Of a stretch of DNA of 64,000 nt, positions 24,998 to 33,675 are shown piece after piece. The notes beneath the pieces are model-generated. The model was not told the origin of the DNA and searched no databases. It saw only the letters and a list, made by a program, of their open reading frames with translations. Where the stretch lies: contig NZ_BOOC01000032.1 of NCBI RefSeq assembly GCF_016863035.1, positions 62,001-126,000 on the forward strand. Direction: 5' to 3'. Made by a program: the position numbers and the translations under genes. Each line of letters starts with the position of its first letter. Position 1 is the stretch's first letter. This DNA comes from Microbispora corallina (GTDB lineage Bacteria > Actinomycetota > Actinomycetes > Streptosporangiales > Streptosporangiaceae).

Positions 24998-27900
24998 TTA
25001 CAGCCCCATCTTCCGCAGCGTCGCGTCGGCCGCGTCGGCGTAGTTCCCCGCGCCGTCGAGTGTCGGGTGGAACGACTGCAGGGACACGGGTGAGTCCGTC
25101 ACCGGAGGGTCCCCCGGCGTACGGTCCAGGACGAGCCCGTGGATCCTCTCCGGCGAGCCGCAGACGCCCTGGCCGTCGAAGTCGTCCTGCGGGTCGGAGA
25201 ACCACACGGGGACGCCCGTGCCGGTGAGCTCGTCGGCGAGACCGCTGAGCGTGTCGTCGAGGAGCCCGGCCATCTGGTTGATCCACGACGCCTCGCTCGG
25301 GCTGACCCCGATGACGCACACGCCGAGGTTGCTCAGCAGCCTCGGATATCCCATCAGGAGGATTTTGGCGTTGGGGGCCTCCTGGTGGATCCGCAGCAGA
25401 GTGCTCCTGACCGCGTCACGCACCGGCCCCTTGATCCGCTGCGGCTCGGCGATCTGCAGGGAGACGTTCTCTCCCGGCAAGGGGGTGTCCTGGCAGTCCT
25501 GGGGGGTCGACAGCACGAGGCACTGCTTGATCACGTCGGAGAAGCCGGCGTCGTTTCCGCCGATGGACAGCATCACCAGCGTCGTGTTCTCGTCCAGGTA
25601 TCCCTGGGAGATCTGCGGCAGCTCGTGATACTGCGGATCCTTGAGGACGTTGTCCGTCACCGCGCCGGAACAGGCGGTGAAGTGGTAGTCCAGGTCCTCG
25701 GTGCCGAGGTCCCAGTGCTCGGCGCGGTATCCGATGGTGTACTCGGGGACGTCGGTCAGCGCCGCCCGCCGCGACCAGGCGTACGGGGAGCGGTGGCACG
25801 CGTCCCGCCACTGCTTGTCGTGGCCGTCGACGTCGGTCTCCTTGTAGTAGTCGGTGGGGTCGCTCTTCGCGGAGACCCCCTCACCCGAGGAGTAGGAGTC
25901 GCCCATCGCCACCACGAAGTCCCTCGGTTTGCGCGGCAGCGGCTGGACCGCGACGGCGTCCCAGGCGAGGTCCTCGTCCCCGGTCCCGTCGGCGGTCTCG
26001 TTGCCCAACGTGATCTCGGGTGTCCCGTCGAACCGGAACACGCCGAGGGAGACCCATTTGTTGGCCTGGATGCGCTGTTGTATGGCCCGGGATGAGGTGA
26101 GCGCGTCGTTGAGGGTGTAGACCGCCTGCCGGGTGTGCGCGCCGTGGTCGGGGACGTGGACCAGGACGCGGGCCCAGCCGTTGACGGACCGGTCGAGCGT
26201 CCAGGTTCCCTTCACCGCGAACTGGTCGCCCGCCGCACGAGTGTGGACGAACCAGAAGTGCCCGCCGCTGCCGCCGCCGAGCTGATGCAGGTCGATCTTG
26301 GCCGTGTAGGTGCCGGTGCTGCGGTCGTACGGGTCGAAGTCGAAGCTGAACCGGCCCGAGCTGCTCATCGTCCTGCCGCATCTCGGGATGAAGGTGCCGT
26401 CGGGGACGTCGTCGATCACCAGCGCGCCGGAGGGCAGACCGGCCCTCTGGTCGCACTGCGGCGGGAAGTGGGTGCCGTCCGGCGGCTCGGGGTACGGCGG
26501 GTCGAAACGGATCAGCTCGTGCCCGCACGTGGTCGCGCAGTCCGGCTTCCACGTCGAGGACTGGTGGTAGTAGCAGTGCAGGTCGTACAGGCCGTTGTAC
26601 TGGTGCGCGCAGGGCCCCGGCTTCTCGGACGACACCTCGGGGTCGGTGGGCTGGTACGACTTCCCCCACTCGCAGTCGTTCGACGAGTCGCAGAACTGCG
26701 GGTACGGCGGCGTGGCGTGGAGGCGCTGGTCGTCGGTGTTCCACCAGGCCGGCCGGAAGCCGGGGCCGTCGGGGGTGTCGATGGACCACGACGCGAACCC
26801 CAGGACCTTCTCCGGGTAGGTCCAGCGCTCCGGGTGCGCGGCGTCGGACCAGGAGTTGTTGTACAGGAACGGGTACCGGGAGGGGCTGTAGCGGGGGTTG
26901 GCCGGGTTGTTGAACCAGCCGAGACCCCAGACGCCGTGGTTCTTGCCCGCATCCGACTGCGCGTGGAAGCCGCTGTTGTAGGCCCAGGTGGCGAAGTACC
27001 AGTTCTCGATCCGGGTGGGGTCGCCGTTGTTGACCCTCATGATCGGGTACAGCTCGTTCCACTTGTCGGAGACGAGCTTCAGGCCGGCGGCGATGTTGGC
27101 GGCGTAGTCCAGCGCGATCGCCCGCTGCTGCACCTCCGGCAGGATCTTCTCGTCCTCGTCCCGCGGATGGCCGGCCATGCGCATGCCGTCGGTCATCTGG
27201 GAGATCCCGTACCCGCAGTCGGCGTCGTCCCAGTGGATGGACCAGTCGGTGATCTCCCCTGTGGTGCTGTCCGCCTTGAGGCCGTAGAAGTTCCCGATCA
27301 GAGGGTTGCTGTACTCGCCGGGCTCGCCGTAACGGTCGGCCTGCCACAGGTTCGACTCCTGGGAGAGGATGCCGAGGAACACCTGCGGCGGGACGTGCCC
27401 TCCCCCGGCCAGCGCCGGGACGGGGAACATCCCCTGCGGGGTGTACGAGGGCAGGCCGGTCCCGTGGGTGGGGCGGCTGACGTCGAGCCTCCCCACCACC
27501 GCCATGTCGACCGCCCACTCCACCTGCCGCGCGGTCGGCTGGTAGGTCTGCGATTTCAGGTCGTTGCGGGGCACCGAGCAGTACCTGTCGTCGTCGACGG
27601 GGCTGCTGGATGACGCGGCGGCCGTGAGAGCCGGGTGGACGCCCGGCGTGGCAGCGGGCAGGCGAACCGGCGCACGGCCCTCCGCGTACCTGCCGCTCGT
27701 GCCCGCCCCGGGTTCGACCCGGAAGTCCACCGACGCGCCCGTCGCCGGGATCAGCTGTTTCACCTCCACGGGTTCGGGATGCTCGGGGTCGACCGGGGCT
27801 CCGATCCTCCGCTTGGCCGGGTCCGCGAAGTCGACCCCGGTCAGCGCCGCCTGCCCCTCGGTGGAGACCTGCGCCTCCGCGGGGACGTCGAGGTGCCGGA

Positions 27901-28855
27901 CCGGCGACGGCAGGGCCGTGAGCCTGGTGGGATGTCCGGTGATGAACACCCGTCCGCCCGCGCCGGCGGACAGGCCGACGTCGTGGAGTCCCCCGTCCGC
28001 GAGCGTCGTGGTCTTCCGGCCGACCGTGCGCTGGACCCGGACCTGGTCGTCGAGCCGGTCCAGGTAGTTCACCCCGCCCTCGGCGTCGACGCGCAGGTCG
28101 AACGGGACGTTGGTGGTCGCCGCGAGGGCCTTCGTCGTGCCGTCGGCGCCGAAGCGCACGATCCTGTTGCCTCTGGCGGCCACGATCCCGTCACTCGCGG
28201 GAACGGCCGAGGTGACCTGCCCGGGGAACTTGAGCGGCCGTCCGGCCTTGCCGGTGTCGGCCGCGAGCGGGATGAGCCGGGTGGCGCCGAGGTCCTCGTC
28301 GCCCTCCTGGGTGAGGACCGCCGACTCCCCCGTCCCGCACCCGGGGTTGAAGTAGGAAAGACTCGTGGTGAAGGGAAGCTTCGTGACGGCTCCCGACCGC
28401 ATGTCCACCACCGCCGTGAACGCCCCTCTGCGGGCCAGCTCGGCCTTGTTGGTGAACGCCCTGGGCGCGTAGACGACCACGGCGCGGCGTCCCGAGGCGG
28501 TCAGGCACGCGTTCCCGATCCACCGGTCGGTCTCCAGCCCCGGCTCGGCGAGGGTGGCGACCGTACGCCAGGTGTATCCGCTGGAGGCGTCCGCGGCCAG
28601 CAGGTGGAACCCGTTCGCGTCGCCGTTGGTCGTCCAGGCCAGATCACCGGAGGTGCGCCAGTCCTTCGGCAGCACCGCGTCCCGTCTGGCCGGCTCGATC
28701 GTGCTCGCCGTGGGGGGCGGCTGCGGCGGCGTCGCCGCCGGTGACGCGGCGGCGGGAGTGGGCGGCGGCCCGGCGGCGGAGGCAGGAGGGACCGCCAGAA
28801 GTGGACAGATGAGGCTTGTGACGGACAGTAAGGCCAAGCGCCGGTGCGCTTTCAT
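24998..28855 (-). CDS. Large secreted SGNH/GDSL hydrolase with lysozyme-like and golvesin-like regions
   Basis: A 1285-residue secreted protein. The signal peptide is RRLALLSVTSLICPLLAVPPASAAG (residues 4-28 in two hydrophobic parts). Residues 60-430 are a repeat-rich region that may be a beta-propeller (WTTNGDANGFHLLAADASSG, VVVYAPRAF). About 485-700 resembles a transglycosylase or lysozyme-like fold (PPQVFLGILSQESNLWQ with a likely catalytic Glu, DCGYGISQMTDGM, NWYFATWAYNSGFH). About 840-940 looks like a golvesin C-terminal domain (GSGGHFWFVHTRAA). The end is an SGNH hydrolase: GDSYSSGEG near 985 (nucleophile Ser), SIGGNDAGF (Gly/Asn oxyanion hole) and SFHPTLDG near 1262 (catalytic His). 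ATG 28855 has GGAGGG upstream. Likely an extracellular enzyme acting on cell-wall or polysaccharide esters. Confidence 0.8.
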   Translation of the reverse strand: MKAHRRLALLSVTSLICPLLAVPPASAAGPPPTPAAASPAATPPQPPPTASTIEPARRDAVLPKDWRTSGDLAWTTNGDANGFHLLAADASSGYTWRTVATLAEPGLETDRWIGNACLTASGRRAVVVYAPRAFTNKAELARRGAFTAVVDMRSGAVTKLPFTTSLSYFNPGCGTGESAVLTQEGDEDLGATRLIPLAADTGKAGRPLKFPGQVTSAVPASDGIVAARGNRIVRFGADGTTKALAATTNVPFDLRVDAEGGVNYLDRLDDQVRVQRTVGRKTTTLADGGLHDVGLSAGAGGRVFITGHPTRLTALPSPVRHLDVPAEAQVSTEGQAALTGVDFADPAKRRIGAPVDPEHPEPVEVKQLIPATGASVDFRVEPGAGTSGRYAEGRAPVRLPAATPGVHPALTAAASSSSPVDDDRYCSVPRNDLKSQTYQPTARQVEWAVDMAVVGRLDVSRPTHGTGLPSYTPQGMFPVPALAGGGHVPPQVFLGILSQESNLWQADRYGEPGEYSNPLIGNFYGLKADSTTGEITDWSIHWDDADCGYGISQMTDGMRMAGHPRDEDEKILPEVQQRAIALDYAANIAAGLKLVSDKWNELYPIMRVNNGDPTRIENWYFATWAYNSGFHAQSDAGKNHGVWGLGWFNNPANPRYSPSRYPFLYNNSWSDAAHPERWTYPEKVLGFASWSIDTPDGPGFRPAWWNTDDQRLHATPPYPQFCDSSNDCEWGKSYQPTDPEVSSEKPGPCAHQYNGLYDLHCYYHQSSTWKPDCATTCGHELIRFDPPYPEPPDGTHFPPQCDQRAGLPSGALVIDDVPDGTFIPRCGRTMSSSGRFSFDFDPYDRSTGTYTAKIDLHQLGGGSGGHFWFVHTRAAGDQFAVKGTWTLDRSVNGWARVLVHVPDHGAHTRQAVYTLNDALTSSRAIQQRIQANKWVSLGVFRFDGTPEITLGNETADGTGDEDLAWDAVAVQPLPRKPRDFVVAMGDSYSSGEGVSAKSDPTDYYKETDVDGHDKQWRDACHRSPYAWSRRAALTDVPEYTIGYRAEHWDLGTEDLDYHFTACSGAVTDNVLKDPQYHELPQISQGYLDENTTLVMLSIGGNDAGFSDVIKQCLVLSTPQDCQDTPLPGENVSLQIAEPQRIKGPVRDAVRSTLLRIHQEAPNAKILLMGYPRLLSNLGVCVIGVSPSEASWINQMAGLLDDTLSGLADELTGTGVPVWFSDPQDDFDGQGVCGSPERIHGLVLDRTPGDPPVTDSPVSLQSFHPTLDGAGNYADAADATLRKMGL

Positions 28856-29030
28856 TCGTGACCCTCCACTCGGGGGGAGTACGCACGCGGGGACGTGCGG
28901 AACTGCGCACGCCGGCTCGCGGTGGGGACCGGCGAGCCGGCGTGCTGCGAGGAACACGGGGTGATCCGCCGGGGCCGTCTGTGACCGGCAGGCTCGTCAG
29001 CGGGACGCGGCGGACGTCAGGTGATCGCGG

Positions 29031-30077
29031 TCAGTTCACGGCGATGATGGATCTGGCGTGCGAGACCCATGACTTGAACGTCGTAAGGGCGGTTGTGAGG
29101 TCCGCCTGGTTCTCGGCGAGGAACTGCTTCTGGTAGGCGATCTCGAGGGCCTTGTACGTACCGACGAGGTTGGTCTCCGCCTGGCAGCCCGCGTCGGCGG
29201 CCGCGGTGGCCTTCTCCTCGGCGCCGGCCGGGGTGCCGGAGGGCCGCTCTCCCCAGCGCGGATCGGTCTGCGCGCTCAGGGGGTCGTCGTAGTGGAGGCC
29301 CTTGCGGTCCATGCAGGCGCTCCAGGCCGCGAAGACCTGCTGCATCCGGTCGTCCCGGAGCGCCGAGAACTTCGCCTGGCCGGCGAGGAAGCGGGGATCC
29401 ACCGGAAGCTGCGTCGTACCGCCCTTCACCTGCCTGTCGCCTTCCGCCTCGCACCCGCCGTCGGGGACCGCGGCGCCGCCGGCCGTCTGGGCCTCGGCGC
29501 CGATGTACGCGCGCACGGCGTCCTGGCTGAGAGCGGACGCGGCGCCGACGTTCGTCTCGCCGGACAGGTCCGAGAAGATCGAGGGATAGCCGGTCTGGCC
29601 GGCGTCCGCGGGCGGGAGGTAGTCGAGGACGTCGTTCTCCTTGTCGTCGGCGGGGCCGGGAATCGCGCCGGCGGTCCATGTCGTGAAGCCGAGCGACCTC
29701 ATGCAGTCGCGGGCCTTCAACTCGGCGGCGTTGTCAAGGAGGTTGATGTCGCTCAGCGAGGTCATCACCGGATCCAGCGGCATGGCGATCGGGTCACGAC
29801 TGGTGATCGTCGGGATCGGTCCGAGAGGCGGCGGGGACGCCGTCTCCGACGGATCGGGCTCGGGTGTCGGCGGCGCCTCGGTGGGCTGCACGACGGGCCC
29901 ACTGGGGGTGGCGCTGGGGGTGGCGCTGGGGGGCGGGTTGCCGGCGCCGGGCCCTCCCGGTCCGGCCTTGGCCGCCGCGACGCCTCCGATGGCCAGTACG
30001 GCCACGCCCAGCGTCACCACCAGAACCCGGGTCCCGCGCCCCTGCGAACCGCCCGTCTCACGGATGTGGGTACTCAT
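29031..30077 (-). CDS. Hypothetical exported protein with N-terminal membrane anchor
   Basis: A 348-residue protein. One hydrophobic segment (RVLVVTLGVAVLAIGGVAAA, residues 17-36) lacks a lipobox and may be an uncleaved anchor or signal peptide. A Pro/Thr/Ser-rich linker (about 38-90) precedes a helical domain with cysteines in repeated contexts: ARDCMRSLGF, GGCEAEGD, WSACMDRKGLHYDDP, DAGCQAETN. This pattern recurs in unannotated actinomycete envelope proteins. No enzymatic motif seen. It starts 15 bp after the stop of the lectin-like gene on the same strand, so they form an operon. Confidence 0.7.
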   Translation of the reverse strand: MSTHIRETGGSQGRGTRVLVVTLGVAVLAIGGVAAAKAGPGGPGAGNPPPSATPSATPSGPVVQPTEAPPTPEPDPSETASPPPLGPIPTITSRDPIAMPLDPVMTSLSDINLLDNAAELKARDCMRSLGFTTWTAGAIPGPADDKENDVLDYLPPADAGQTGYPSIFSDLSGETNVGAASALSQDAVRAYIGAEAQTAGGAAVPDGGCEAEGDRQVKGGTTQLPVDPRFLAGQAKFSALRDDRMQQVFAAWSACMDRKGLHYDDPLSAQTDPRWGERPSGTPAGAEEKATAAADAGCQAETNLVGTYKALEIAYQKQFLAENQADLTTALTTFKSWVSHARSIIAVN

Positions 30078-30092
30078 GATCTCCTCGACTTC

Positions 30093-30698
30093 CTATTTCC
30101 AGGTGCAGTAGTTGCTGGGCCCCATCTCGTCCGGCCAGAGCGCGAGGCTGCATCCGCCCGACTTTTCGGAATATAGGAAGACCTGATACAGGCTTGGGTG
30201 TTCGAGGCTGATCGACAGAATGTCGTGCCAGGCGTCGCCGCTGCATCCCGCCTTGTTGATCAGCACCCAGCCGTAATCGGAGCTGAGGTGCTTCTCCTTC
30301 CACTCCTGCGTGGAATACACGTGCCGGCCGTCGGACGTGGGCCATTGCGTGACTCCGCTGCCGCAACTGTTGTAGGCGGTGAGCAGCAACCCGCTGTTGT
30401 AGTTGAACTCGGCCCAGTATCTGTCGCTGAGTTTCTGGTCGTACCAGTACTGCGTCTTACTGCCGTTCCACGGCCACGCGCCGACGTAGGCGCCCTTCTT
30501 CTTCGAGGACTGGTAGACCTCCAGGTAGCGCTTGGTTCCGACGTTCTTCCACGTCACCCTCCCGTTCGCGTGGGCGGCGCCGGCGGGGAGCACGCCGAAG
30601 GCCAGGACCAGGCCCATGGAGGCCGCCGCCGCCTTTCTCGTCCAGCGAGTCGCGGCCCGGACCGCCGAAGTGGGGACCGAGGGTTTCTGGGGTTGCAT
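30093..30698 (-). CDS. Secreted protein, possibly ricin-type beta-trefoil lectin-like
   Basis: A 201-residue protein. The signal peptide runs to about residue 43 (AAAASMGLVLAFGVLPAGAAHA). The mature region is aromatic-rich with recurring TWKNVGTKRYLEVYQSS, TQYWYDQKL and QEWKEKHLS elements that suggest a beta-trefoil, but QxW spacing is irregular, so the assignment is tentative. Four cysteines are present in the mature region, compatible with disulfides. ATG 30698 is fixed by GGGAGGAAG just upstream. It heads the unit with the 348-residue exported protein and lies upstream of the SGNH protein on the same strand. Confidence 0.6.
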   Translation of the reverse strand: MQPQKPSVPTSAVRAATRWTRKAAAASMGLVLAFGVLPAGAAHANGRVTWKNVGTKRYLEVYQSSKKKGAYVGAWPWNGSKTQYWYDQKLSDRYWAEFNYNSGLLLTAYNSCGSGVTQWPTSDGRHVYSTQEWKEKHLSSDYGWVLINKAGCSGDAWHDILSISLEHPSLYQVFLYSEKSGGCSLALWPDEMGPSNYCTWK

Positions 30699-30996
30699 TC
30701 TTCCTCCCGTTTCGTCTGAGCTGCGTCCCGTCGCGCCGCCGGATTCGCCGAGCATGAGGGGGGTGGTCTCCGGCCGGCTCACGGCATCCGTCTCACCCCG
30801 CGCCCTCCCCCAGGGCGTCCATGGTTGCGCCGCGCCATTTATCTGAGTTGATGATCCATGCGAGAGAGTAAACTTTGATGAGAGGGAGCGTCAACTGGCG
30901 TGTGAAGATTCAGAGACGAATGTTCAAGTAAGTTGATGGCCGGTAGACTGGCGGGCGCCGGGCCGTCTCGGACGAGGCGGGGCAGGGAGGCGTTGA

Positions 30997-31440
30997 ATGC
31001 CGGACACCGAGCCGGAGGACGGGCGGACGCTCGCCGCCAAGCTGAACCACCTGTTCCGGACGATCCGTCCCCGCGCCGGCGGCGAGTACAGCTTCGAGGA
31101 GGTCGCCACGGCCATCCGCGACCGCGGCGGGCCCACGATCTCGGCGACCTACGTGTGGCAGTTGCGTAAGGGCATCCGGGACAACCCGACCAAACGGCAT
31201 CTCGAAGCCCTGGCCGGGTTCTTCGGCGTGCCGCCTGCGTACTTCTTCGACGACGAGGCGGCCGAGCGCATCAACGCCGAGCTGGCCCTGCTGAGCGCGC
31301 TGCGGGACGCGTCGGTCCGGCAGATCGCGCTCCGCGCGGCGGGCCTGTCCCCCAAGTCCCTGGACGCGATCACCGAGATGGTGGAACGCGTCCGCGAGCT
31401 CGAAGGGCTGCCCGGCAGTCCACCTTCGCAAGGAGCCTGA
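30997..31440 (+). CDS. XRE-family helix-turn-helix regulator
   Basis: A 147-residue protein with an N-terminal HTH: YSFEEVATAIRDRGGPTISATYVWQLRKGIRDNPTKRHL spans residues 29-67 (SFEEVATAI and SATYVWQLRKG are the helices), followed by LAGFFGVPPAYFFDD and a helical C-terminus. The architecture fits actinomycete XRE proteins paired with ImmA/IrrE peptidases. ATG 30997 has GGGAGG upstream. The metallopeptidase gene follows with a gap of about 114 bp to the preferred start, and a MAB_1171c-type gene comes third, a recurrent trio in actinomycetes. The 298-bp gap upstream is divergent from the secreted lectin-like gene and is AT-richer. Confidence 0.82.
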   Translation: MPDTEPEDGRTLAAKLNHLFRTIRPRAGGEYSFEEVATAIRDRGGPTISATYVWQLRKGIRDNPTKRHLEALAGFFGVPPAYFFDDEAAERINAELALLSALRDASVRQIALRAAGLSPKSLDAITEMVERVRELEGLPGSPPSQGA

Positions 31441-31554
31441 CGTGTGCTCTCCAGGCACGCGGCCCGTCGCCGTCGCCCGCCGCCACGGCGGGCGGGACGA
31501 CGGCCGCCACGGCGGGAGTCCGCCCGACGACTCCCCCACCGTCCGGAGATCCCG

Positions 31555-32100
31555 GTGAGACGCCGGTCGAGCGGCCTGCGGGAGTTGCGCCGCCGCTGCG
31601 AGGCGCGGCTGGACGAGCTGACGCTTCCCGTTCCGTTCGACGCCCGCGCTCTGTGCCGGACGGTGGCGGACAAGCGGGGCCGGCCGATCCTGCTGCAACC
31701 ACTGGCCGGGCGTTCCGGGCTGTGGGGGCTGTGGGTGGCGACGGAGACGAGCGACTTCATCTTCTACGAGGAGTCCACGACCCCGCCTCATCAGGAGCAC
31801 ATCATCCTGCACGAGCTCAGCCACCTGCTGTGCGACCACTACGGGGCGGCGGTCCCCGGCGGTGACCACACGCGCCTTCTCATGCCGAGCCTGGATCCCG
31901 AGATGGTCCGCAGGATGCTGGGGCGTACGACGTACTCCGCGGTCGAGGAGCAGGAGGCCGAGCTGCTCGCGTCGCTCATCCGGCAGCGCGCGGGCCGGCC
32001 TCCCGGACCTGGGCCGTCCGGTCCGGGCAGCCTCCTGCTCAACCGCCTCCTCGCGGCGCTCGACTGGTCGCAGGCGGGGCCACCGGACCAGCAGCACTGA
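31555..32100 (+). CDS. ImmA/IrrE-family metallopeptidase-like protein (ParH-like)
   Basis: A 181-residue protein. The zinc motif is HELSH in EHIILHELSHLLCDH (HExxH present, so possibly active). VPFDARALCRTVADKRGRP and GLWGLWVATETSDFIFYEE precede it as in ImmA/IrrE proteins, and YSAVEEQEAELLASLI supplies a likely third ligand Glu. Family members cleave a paired XRE repressor. GTG 31555 with GGAG upstream is preferred; a longer frame from 31444 is Arg/Pro-rich and has no family sequence. Located between the XRE and MAB_1171c-type genes. Confidence 0.78.
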   Translation: MRRRSSGLRELRRRCEARLDELTLPVPFDARALCRTVADKRGRPILLQPLAGRSGLWGLWVATETSDFIFYEESTTPPHQEHIILHELSHLLCDHYGAAVPGGDHTRLLMPSLDPEMVRRMLGRTTYSAVEEQEAELLASLIRQRAGRPPGPGPSGPGSLLLNRLLAALDWSQAGPPDQQH

Positions 32101-32116
32101 CCGTGAGGGGCCGACC

Positions 32117-33328
32117 ATGGGAACCTGGCTGCGCATGTACGGCCCGACGATCCTGGCGTGGGCCCTGCTGGTCTCGCTGCTGTCCTACGCGTCATGGCGT
32201 CCGCCCGGCCTCGCTCGGCGGCTGCTGACCGAGATGCTGGTGGCGGTCGCCATCGCTTTGACCGTGCTGACTCCCGCGGTCTACTCCGCCGTCGCCCGGA
32301 TCAGCGGCGTCCCGAACCTCGCCCGGCTCCTCGGGCACGCCGGCATGCTGGTGGCGGTGTGGTCGGCCCAGTCGCTGCTGCGTATCCTCACCATGTCCTC
32401 GCAGGAGGAGGCGGCCCGGTACCGGCGCACGCAGGTCCGGATGCTGGCGGGGGCCGTGACGACGCTGGCCGTCGTGTTCGCGCTCGCCGCGACGCCGGTG
32501 GACGACGTCCGGTTCGCCGCTCATTACGCCCGCAGGCCCTGGGTGCTGGAGTACTGGGTCGTGTACTCGGTGTTCCTCATGCCGGCGTACGGGAACCTGC
32601 TGCGCCTGACCTGGCGATACGCGAGGCTGACGACCAACCCGACGCTGCGCCTGGGCCTGCGCCTGGCCGCGTTCGGCGCGGCCTTCGGTCTGGTGTACCA
32701 GCTGCACAAGACGTTGCTGTTCGGCTCCGCCCGCTTCGGCTATCACTACATCCCATCGGCTTGCAGCCAGTTCCTCGACGAACTGTTACCCCTCGCCGGT
32801 TATGTCCTGTTCCTCGTCGGCGCCACCATGCCGACCTGGGGGCCACGCCTCGGCCTGGCCGTGCTGCTCGACTGGCTCCAGCGGTGCCACACCTACCACG
32901 CGCTGCGGCCGCTCTGGCTGGCGCTGTACCGGGCGAGCCCGCAGATCGCGCTGGCCCCGCCCGTGCCCGCTCTGCTCGACCTGCTGATGCTTCAGGACCT
33001 GGGGCTTCGGCTGTACCGCAGGGTCATCGAGATCCGCGACGGCCGGATGACGTTGCGCCCGTACTTCGACCCCGCGGTGACCACCGCCGCCCGCGCCGCG
33101 GCGGTGGCGGCGGGCGCGAGAGGCCAGCGCCTGGAGGCCGTCGTCGAGGCGGCCACCCTGGCCGCGGCCCTGCGGGCCAAGGCGCGGGGCGTGGCGGCCG
33201 CCGAGGACCCGCCGGCCGCGGCGATCCCCGGTGGGGGCGACCTGACCAGCGACATCGCCTTCCTCCACGACGTCGCACGCGCCCACCGGCGTCTCCGCTT
33301 CCGGCCCGTGGCCCCCGGGCACCTGTGA
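32117..33328 (+). CDS. MAB_1171c-family putative membrane transporter
   Basis: A 403-residue membrane protein. About seven hydrophobic segments occupy residues 5-240 (PTILAWALLVSLLSYASW, LVAVAIALTVLTPAVYS, GMLVAVWSAQSLLRIL, MLAGAVTTLAVVFALAA, and others). WRYARLTTNPTLRLGLRLAA and FLDELLPLAGYVLFLVG are typical of the MAB_1171c family. A cytoplasmic C-terminal domain of about 150 residues follows (LRPLWLALYRASPQIAL). The transported substrate is unknown. ATG 32117 lies 16 bp after the peptidase stop, so it is cotranscribed with the XRE/ImmA pair. Confidence 0.82.
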   Translation: MGTWLRMYGPTILAWALLVSLLSYASWRPPGLARRLLTEMLVAVAIALTVLTPAVYSAVARISGVPNLARLLGHAGMLVAVWSAQSLLRILTMSSQEEAARYRRTQVRMLAGAVTTLAVVFALAATPVDDVRFAAHYARRPWVLEYWVVYSVFLMPAYGNLLRLTWRYARLTTNPTLRLGLRLAAFGAAFGLVYQLHKTLLFGSARFGYHYIPSACSQFLDELLPLAGYVLFLVGATMPTWGPRLGLAVLLDWLQRCHTYHALRPLWLALYRASPQIALAPPVPALLDLLMLQDLGLRLYRRVIEIRDGRMTLRPYFDPAVTTAARAAAVAAGARGQRLEAVVEAATLAAALRAKARGVAAAEDPPAAAIPGGGDLTSDIAFLHDVARAHRRLRFRPVAPGHL

Positions 33329-33675
33329 GGGCGTGAGCACCGGGCGGGCCATGACCGTCCGCCGGAACCTGTAGGCGCCCTCGTAGGTCTGAGGTGATCT
33401 CCCGCACCGTGGACCGCCCGGATCTCGTCACGGGAAGCACCCCTGGCCTCCCCGGCCACACCTGATCGAAGCTTCTGGGCGCGGATCGCGCCCGAGCCGG
33501 GCGGAGTACGGAACTGTTCCGGACGCCCGCGGACCTTGTGGAGGCTCGCGGGGGACGGGGATCTTCGTGCTGCTCCCCCCAGACGCTCCTCGCGAGACGC
33601 CTATGGAGGTCCCCTCGTGCACCGATCATCCGGCTGGAAGCGAACGTCGGCCCACTCGGGCCTCCGGAGGGCGGA
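33329..33675 (+). other. Intergenic region (347 bp) upstream of the SARP regulator
   Basis: It must hold the SARP gene promoter. I see no coding pattern, and the heptamer repeats found at the cluster promoters were not found here. Confidence 0.4.
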
